This document shows, one piece after another, positions 33,562-37,759 of a DNA stretch of 37,759 nucleotides. The DNA is from a virus, in the IMG/VR virus record IMGVR_UViG_3300011445_000046, positions 1-37,759 of that record; one strand, 5' to 3'. Positions within the stretch are counted from its first letter, which is position 1; the number at the start of each line of letters is the position of its first letter. Below the pieces are notes generated by a model. It saw only the letters and a list, made by a program, of their open reading frames with translations, ran no database searches and was not told the origin of the DNA. The position numbers and the translations under genes were made by a program.

Positions 33562-34230
33562 ATGACTACGGTGCGGAGCGGAACATTCTCGGAACAGGGC
33601 ACAACATCATCTGTCTCGGTTACGAAACCATCTGGGGCTGCTTCGGGTGACAGACTGGTTGTGTTTATCTCAACCGAAGATTCCGCTACCGTTACTTGCA
33701 CATCTAGGCCGACTGGTTTCACAAAGATTAATGGCGGAACCGAAGCTGATCCTGTGGCGATCGACACCGAAGGTGCCGATATGCGAGGATTCTGCTATCA
33801 GAAAACGTTGGACGGCACAGAAGGATCATCGTTCACCTTCACAATGTCAGCCTCAACCTATGTGTCGTGGTGTGCGATCTGCACGAACGGGGCATCAGGC
33901 TCCGTTGTGTCAACAACAGTGAGGACACGTTCTTCAATCGGGGCAGGAACCACGGCGTCGGTATCTGCGGTGACGTTGACGACAGATCAGTTGGCTATTG
34001 CTGGTGGCTGCGGCTACGAGAACGGTGGGGCCGACGGTGTCACGAACTGGTCGGAACCGTCAGGTTCAACAGCGATGGGTTTTTATCGTACGTCAACAGA
34101 TGCTACCAACGAACTTTTTACCGACGCCAGCGGCAACACCCGTTGGTGGTCAATCACGGTTGTCTTGGATGCTGCGGGCGGCGGAACGCCGACCACTATC
34201 GGCGGCTATTGGGGTATCAGGGGTGTATAA
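33562..34230 (+). CDS. Tail/appendage beta-sandwich protein
   Basis: 222 residues. Thr/Ser-rich strands (TSSVSVTKPSGAASGDRLVVFISTED, in part) and W-W-S-I-T-V-V-L-D-A near the end resemble a widespread phage and bacterial beta-sandwich in which each copy starts with S-V-x-x-P-x-G-x-x-x-G-D-x-L. Likely a virion decoration or tail-tip component. Confidence 0.6.
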   Translation: MTTVRSGTFSEQGTTSSVSVTKPSGAASGDRLVVFISTEDSATVTCTSRPTGFTKINGGTEADPVAIDTEGADMRGFCYQKTLDGTEGSSFTFTMSASTYVSWCAICTNGASGSVVSTTVRTRSSIGAGTTASVSAVTLTTDQLAIAGGCGYENGGADGVTNWSEPSGSTAMGFYRTSTDATNELFTDASGNTRWWSITVVLDAAGGGTPTTIGGYWGIRGV

Positions 34231-34929
34231 ATGAACCTAACAGATATGATGGTTTTCGTCCGTTTGCAGGCCGATGCGGACGTGGAAGACGCACCCCAGG
34301 CCACCCTAGAGGTTTATGCCAGGGCCGCCTACAACGATATTAGGCGCAGGGTTCACATGTGGCCCAGCCTCAGGGTTAACGTTACGTTGACTACTGTTGC
34401 GGGACAGGACGAATATCCGTTCACCGATTTCGTTGGCGGTGAAATGGAGTACATTCAGACCCTTGTCGGAAACAACGATGTTGTCGATTTCATCCCGTTT
34501 CACGAACTGTTGTTGTTGCAGGAAGGGCAGGCGACGGTTCAGTCTACGTTGGATGCCACCTACTACAGTATCAGTAATCAGACGTTGGTGTTTTGGCCGA
34601 CCCCATCCGAGATTACGACCTATAGTGTGCGTGGGGTGCGTACGTTTGCTGATTGGCCCGTAGATACTGTCACCGAGTCTGATCTGCCTCGGGAGTTTGA
34701 TGAGGCGATCTGCTGGTACATGTTGTCTAAGTATTATGCTTCGCAGGAAGATTTGGAGTTGTCTGAGCGTTACATGGCAGACTATGAGCGTCAGGTGAAC
34801 AGGTTCATTGCTTCATCTATCAGGACGAGTGCGATGACGAACAGGCCGAAAATTTTGGGTGGCCGCAGGCGCACAGGGATGCTGTATGAAACATGGGTTC
34901 GTAGGAATGTTGAGGGCGTGGTGCTGTAA
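34231..34929 (+). CDS. Head-to-tail adaptor
   Basis: 232 residues. The N-terminal four-helix pattern (MNLTDMMVFVRLQAD ... ATLEVYARAAYNDIRRRVHMW) and a following beta insertion (VAGQDEYPFTD) are typical of phage adaptor proteins of podoviruses that dock under the portal. The C-terminal helices (ALSKYYASQEDLELSERY-like region) complete the fold. Directly upstream of the beta-propeller-like gene, to which it would connect. Confidence 0.7.
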   Translation: MNLTDMMVFVRLQADADVEDAPQATLEVYARAAYNDIRRRVHMWPSLRVNVTLTTVAGQDEYPFTDFVGGEMEYIQTLVGNNDVVDFIPFHELLLLQEGQATVQSTLDATYYSISNQTLVFWPTPSEITTYSVRGVRTFADWPVDTVTESDLPREFDEAICWYMLSKYYASQEDLELSERYMADYERQVNRFIASSIRTSAMTNRPKILGGRRRTGMLYETWVRRNVEGVVL

Positions 34930-36476
34930 TGGCCGCTTCTAACGAAGTGATCTATTTGGACAGGTTCAACGGTGGTCTGAACCTGTCCAGGCAGGCACAG
35001 TATTTGTCACCTTCGGAAACGCCTGATTGTTTGAATGTCGACTTCGACATTCGTGGTGGCTTCATGACTCGTTCAGGGTTTGTTGGTCAGAACGATGATG
35101 CGTTGTTGGCTGGCGGCCTGTTTTTGGGTCCCACCTATTTCGGTGGCGATGTTGTTCTCATTCAGGGTGACGGCGGCGAACTTTTGGAATGGGACGGTAC
35201 GGCCGTTTCGAACACGGCGGCGACGCTGACTGATGCGTTGACAACCAAAGTTCGTATGGCAACATTTGGTGATAAAGCCTATTTTGCTAATGGTCGGGCG
35301 GCGGGCGTCATTGTGATGAAAGCCTGGAATGGTTCAACCCTGTCTACGCTGGGTTCGACATTCAATGACGATTTGTTGGCTCCCAATGCGGGCGATATGC
35401 CTGACGCTCAGTTGATTTGTTCACATAAGAACCACATGTTTATTGCGGATACGAACGAGTCAGGGACACGATTCCCGAATCGTGTCCGTTATAGCCATCT
35501 CGGGTTTCCTGAGGATTGGCACACGGATCACTATATTGATATCGGGGACCCTGACGACGGAGATCCGATTGTGGCCTTGGTGTCGTTTGCCGATCATTTG
35601 CTTATTTTCCGTCACACACAGATTCATGCGATCTACGGTTATGATCATGATAGTTGGGTGCGGGATCAGTTGGCTGTGTCGTCGGGTGTTCGGGATCAGT
35701 CATGTGTGACGGCAAACATGAACATGGTGTTTTGGTTCTCAACCGAAGGCAACGTTGTCACCTATGATGGTAACCAGTTGAGGGTTATTTCTGAACCGAT
35801 TGAACATTGGACCCGTATCGGCAACATTGATTCAACTGTTCACGGCGATGTGATGTGGGGGCACGACAAACTGTTTTTGGTGGTAGGTGCGGGACCGCAA
35901 ATCGTTGCTTCTCATCTGCTGTTTGTGTGGGACATGTTCACAAAAACATGGACCCGTTACAGTCCTAACGTGCATTCGATGATGTTTTGGCGGGAGGTGG
36001 ATTCCGCCGATCTACAATTGTTCATGTTTCACGATGATGACGATATCTATGTGTTGGACGAAACATCTGACTTCGATGTTGTTGGTGGGGTCACGGTGCC
36101 GTTCCAGGCGTACTATCGTACAGCCTGGTTGACGGCTGGGGAAACGGCGACGAAGAAACGTTGGAAACGTCCAAGGATTTCTGCTGCCGCTAACGCCTCA
36201 ACAACGATCCGTGTCGACGTGTTCCACAACTTCAACGAACAGTCCCGTACACGCACCAGCGATGTTGCCATTGTGGCTGGTGAATCTGGTGGCTTGTGGG
36301 GCGAGAATTGGGGTACGTTGCTGTGGGGTACGGGCGATGTTGAAACGTATGTGTTCGAACATTCGCCTGCTGCGGGATCGTCGTATGCGGTCCAGTTTTT
36401 GTTTGCAAATACGGCCGCTACCCGCTGGTGGGTTGATTCTGTGGCTGTCCCCTTCCGTAGGAAACAGGTAAAATAG
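34929..36476 (+). CDS. Tail nozzle / beta-propeller-like structural protein
   Basis: 515 residues. D-R-F-N-G-G-L-N-L-S-R-Q-A near the start and the repeated alternation of short strands with W/F/Y-D-G turns (LLIFRHTQIHAIYGYDHD, VVTYDGNQLRVI) match the propeller proteins that follow the adaptor in podoviruses (nozzle or stabilisation protein class). It probably closes the DNA channel after packaging. Overlaps the adaptor by 1 nt. Confidence 0.7.
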   Translation: MAASNEVIYLDRFNGGLNLSRQAQYLSPSETPDCLNVDFDIRGGFMTRSGFVGQNDDALLAGGLFLGPTYFGGDVVLIQGDGGELLEWDGTAVSNTAATLTDALTTKVRMATFGDKAYFANGRAAGVIVMKAWNGSTLSTLGSTFNDDLLAPNAGDMPDAQLICSHKNHMFIADTNESGTRFPNRVRYSHLGFPEDWHTDHYIDIGDPDDGDPIVALVSFADHLLIFRHTQIHAIYGYDHDSWVRDQLAVSSGVRDQSCVTANMNMVFWFSTEGNVVTYDGNQLRVISEPIEHWTRIGNIDSTVHGDVMWGHDKLFLVVGAGPQIVASHLLFVWDMFTKTWTRYSPNVHSMMFWREVDSADLQLFMFHDDDDIYVLDETSDFDVVGGVTVPFQAYYRTAWLTAGETATKKRWKRPRISAAANASTTIRVDVFHNFNEQSRTRTSDVAIVAGESGGLWGENWGTLLWGTGDVETYVFEHSPAAGSSYAVQFLFANTAATRWWVDSVAVPFRRKQVK

Positions 36477-36477
36477 T

Positions 36478-37203
36478 ATGGCTACTTTGGCAGTAACGAA
36501 CACTTTTGTTGATGCAACGGCCGCCGAGGCGGCCGAAGTCAACGAAAACTTCGATGACGTAGTGGGGTTCGTCAACACCCAGGTTATTCATCGTGACGCA
36601 TCCATCGCTTTCACCGCCATCCCTACGGGGCCAACGTCAGATGCTACGACGGCGAACCAGTTTGTTCGCAAAGCGATGTTGGATTCCGAAGCGTCCACCA
36701 GGGCGGCAGCCGACACCAGCGAAGCGTCCACCAGGGCGGCAGCCGACACGGCGTTGGCGTTGGCGGCGAACAGTCGCACCGTGACGTACGCCAGGAAGCC
36801 GTCAGATCAGGCATCGATTAGTACTATTGCGGCTGTGATCAGCCCTTCGGCTTCGTCTATGTCGTCAGGTCGGCGCTACAAATTCACTATCGAGTTGAGT
36901 TTGTTGATGTCGACCACCACGGCGGAATATGCGGTCTATTTGCGTAACGTTGGTGACGGCTTGACTTATCGGCGTTGGCAGATTGCGCCACCGTTGGTAT
37001 CGCCCTTTGTGTTCGATTTTGTTCACGTCACCGAGGAATCTGTGTCGGGTGGTTCACAAACTTGGCGTGTCGATGTTGAAAGGATTGGTGGAGGGTCTTC
37101 TACGTTGACGGTTTACGGTAATCCGAACGAAGATTCACACATCACGCCTTCGTCTGCGCCCAGGTATTCGTCTTTGCTGATTGAAGATATTGGGAGTTTG
37201 TAA
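36478..37203 (+). CDS. Tail appendage protein with helical repeat and beta domain
   Basis: 241 residues. Helical N-terminus (AAEAAEVNENFDDVVGFVN) with an exact 29-bp duplication (33-bp period) at 36688-36749 encoding SEASTRAAADT twice, then a C-terminal beta domain. The helical part probably trimerises. Likely a short fibre or plug protein. Confidence 0.65.
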   Translation: MATLAVTNTFVDATAAEAAEVNENFDDVVGFVNTQVIHRDASIAFTAIPTGPTSDATTANQFVRKAMLDSEASTRAAADTSEASTRAAADTALALAANSRTVTYARKPSDQASISTIAAVISPSASSMSSGRRYKFTIELSLLMSTTTAEYAVYLRNVGDGLTYRRWQIAPPLVSPFVFDFVHVTEESVSGGSQTWRVDVERIGGGSSTLTVYGNPNEDSHITPSSAPRYSSLLIEDIGSL

Positions 37204-37616
37204 TGGCCTATTCGACACCACAGTACGACTACGATAAGGCCAGTTCTGATTTGATGTTGGGGAAAACGCAGGAGGACGCCACTCAGGCGTTCGGCCGCTT
37301 CCTCGGCCAGCAGCGACACAGGCGGGCGTTGACCGATAACGCGCAGTCGTTTCAGCGGGGGTTCCCGAAGGTCGGCGCCGCCGCCAATCAGCGGGGTGTG
37401 TGGAATTCGGGTATCCGCAGGGGCTATCAGCGTGATGCGGCACAGGATTATGCGACCGCGACGAACCGTCAGAACACAGATTTTGCGGCCCAGGAAGGCC
37501 AGTTCGATTTGCAGCAAACCCTTCGGGATGCTGCGTTCAAGCAGCGCATGTTGCTACTGTATGAAGAATTGCAGCGTCAGCGGGTTGTTGTCCCACCTTA
37601 CACGCCCCCAGCATAA
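37203..37616 (+). CDS. Hypothetical virion-module protein
   Basis: 137 residues, rich in Gln, Arg and Ala with two heptad-like stretches (FGRFLGQQRHRRALTDNAQSF, AAQEGQFDLQQTL, split here). Such compositions are common in internal or ejection proteins, but nothing specific supports that. TAATG-coupled to the gene before. Confidence 0.55.
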   Translation: MAYSTPQYDYDKASSDLMLGKTQEDATQAFGRFLGQQRHRRALTDNAQSFQRGFPKVGAAANQRGVWNSGIRRGYQRDAAQDYATATNRQNTDFAAQEGQFDLQQTLRDAAFKQRMLLLYEELQRQRVVVPPYTPPA

Positions 37617-37628
37617 TTAGGAACAGTG

Positions 37629-37759
37629 ATGGCTACAGCAGACACCTTGGAACGTCAGAGGCGTAACCGCAGGACGGGAGCGAACGCTGTCCCAGCGTAT
37701 GTGGCGCCGCTAAACAGGCAGCCTTTGGCTGGCCCCGATATCGAGAATATCAGGGCGTA
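37629..37759 (+). CDS. Start of a further virion-module gene (3' truncated)
   Basis: Begins MATADTLERQRRNRRTGANAV and continues PAYVAPLNRQPLAGPDIENIRA to the window edge. Basic start. Too short to classify. Confidence 0.55.
   Translation, partial: MATADTLERQRRNRRTGANAVPAYVAPLNRQPLAGPDIENIRA

Overview
The window is part of a double-stranded DNA phage genome, cut inside an endolysin gene at the left and inside a virion gene at the right. The virion module (P22-like portal, scaffold, capsid, adaptor, beta-propeller-like protein, and no tape-measure gene in view) points to a short-tailed phage. A Gram-positive actinobacterial host is inferred from a phage-encoded LPNTG sortase-sorting protein, Thr/Pro-rich linkers of the kind common in Acidimicrobiia secreted proteins, frequent GTG starts and moderately high GC. 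No integrase or recognisable repressor is visible.

Layout. 3-671 (+) is the end of a GH25-type endolysin, closed by a bidirectional terminator. From 17,647 down to 731 nearly everything is on the minus strand, in tightly overlapping cassettes: replication and recombination genes (AEP-type primase, DnaB-like helicase, RusA resolvase, Cas4/RecB-like nuclease, HD phosphohydrolase, a second PD-(D/E)XK-like nuclease), a sigma-region-4-like protein, a CobS/MoxR-like ATPase with a partner protein, an LPXTG surface protein, and many very small proteins (zinc ribbons and one-helix membrane peptides) too short for usual gene-calling cut-offs. 17,650-19,250 is a non-coding divergent centre with DnaA-box-like sites, iterons and four tandem hairpins. 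From 19,252 the plus strand carries terminase, portal, a 3.3-kb tRNA array, scaffold, capsid and tail genes.

Three things stand out. First, an 11-bp palindrome, TTTCTNAGAAA, occurs 14 times exactly plus several near matches, often beside start codons or terminators; it looks like a genome-wide operator or stoperator system. Second, 25 canonical tRNA genes behind a perfect-consensus promoter cover all 20 amino acids, with microproteins and odd cloverleaf-like RNAs between them. Third, a conserved 27-28 bp element ending TATAGGGA lies just upstream of both the terminase operon and the scaffold/capsid operon and is a candidate phage-specific late promoter.

How it fits together (inference): leftward early transcription makes replication, recombination and host-manipulation proteins; the centre holds the likely origin and control sites; late rightward transcription makes packaging and virion proteins, with the tRNA array under its own strong promoter and an adjacent operator.
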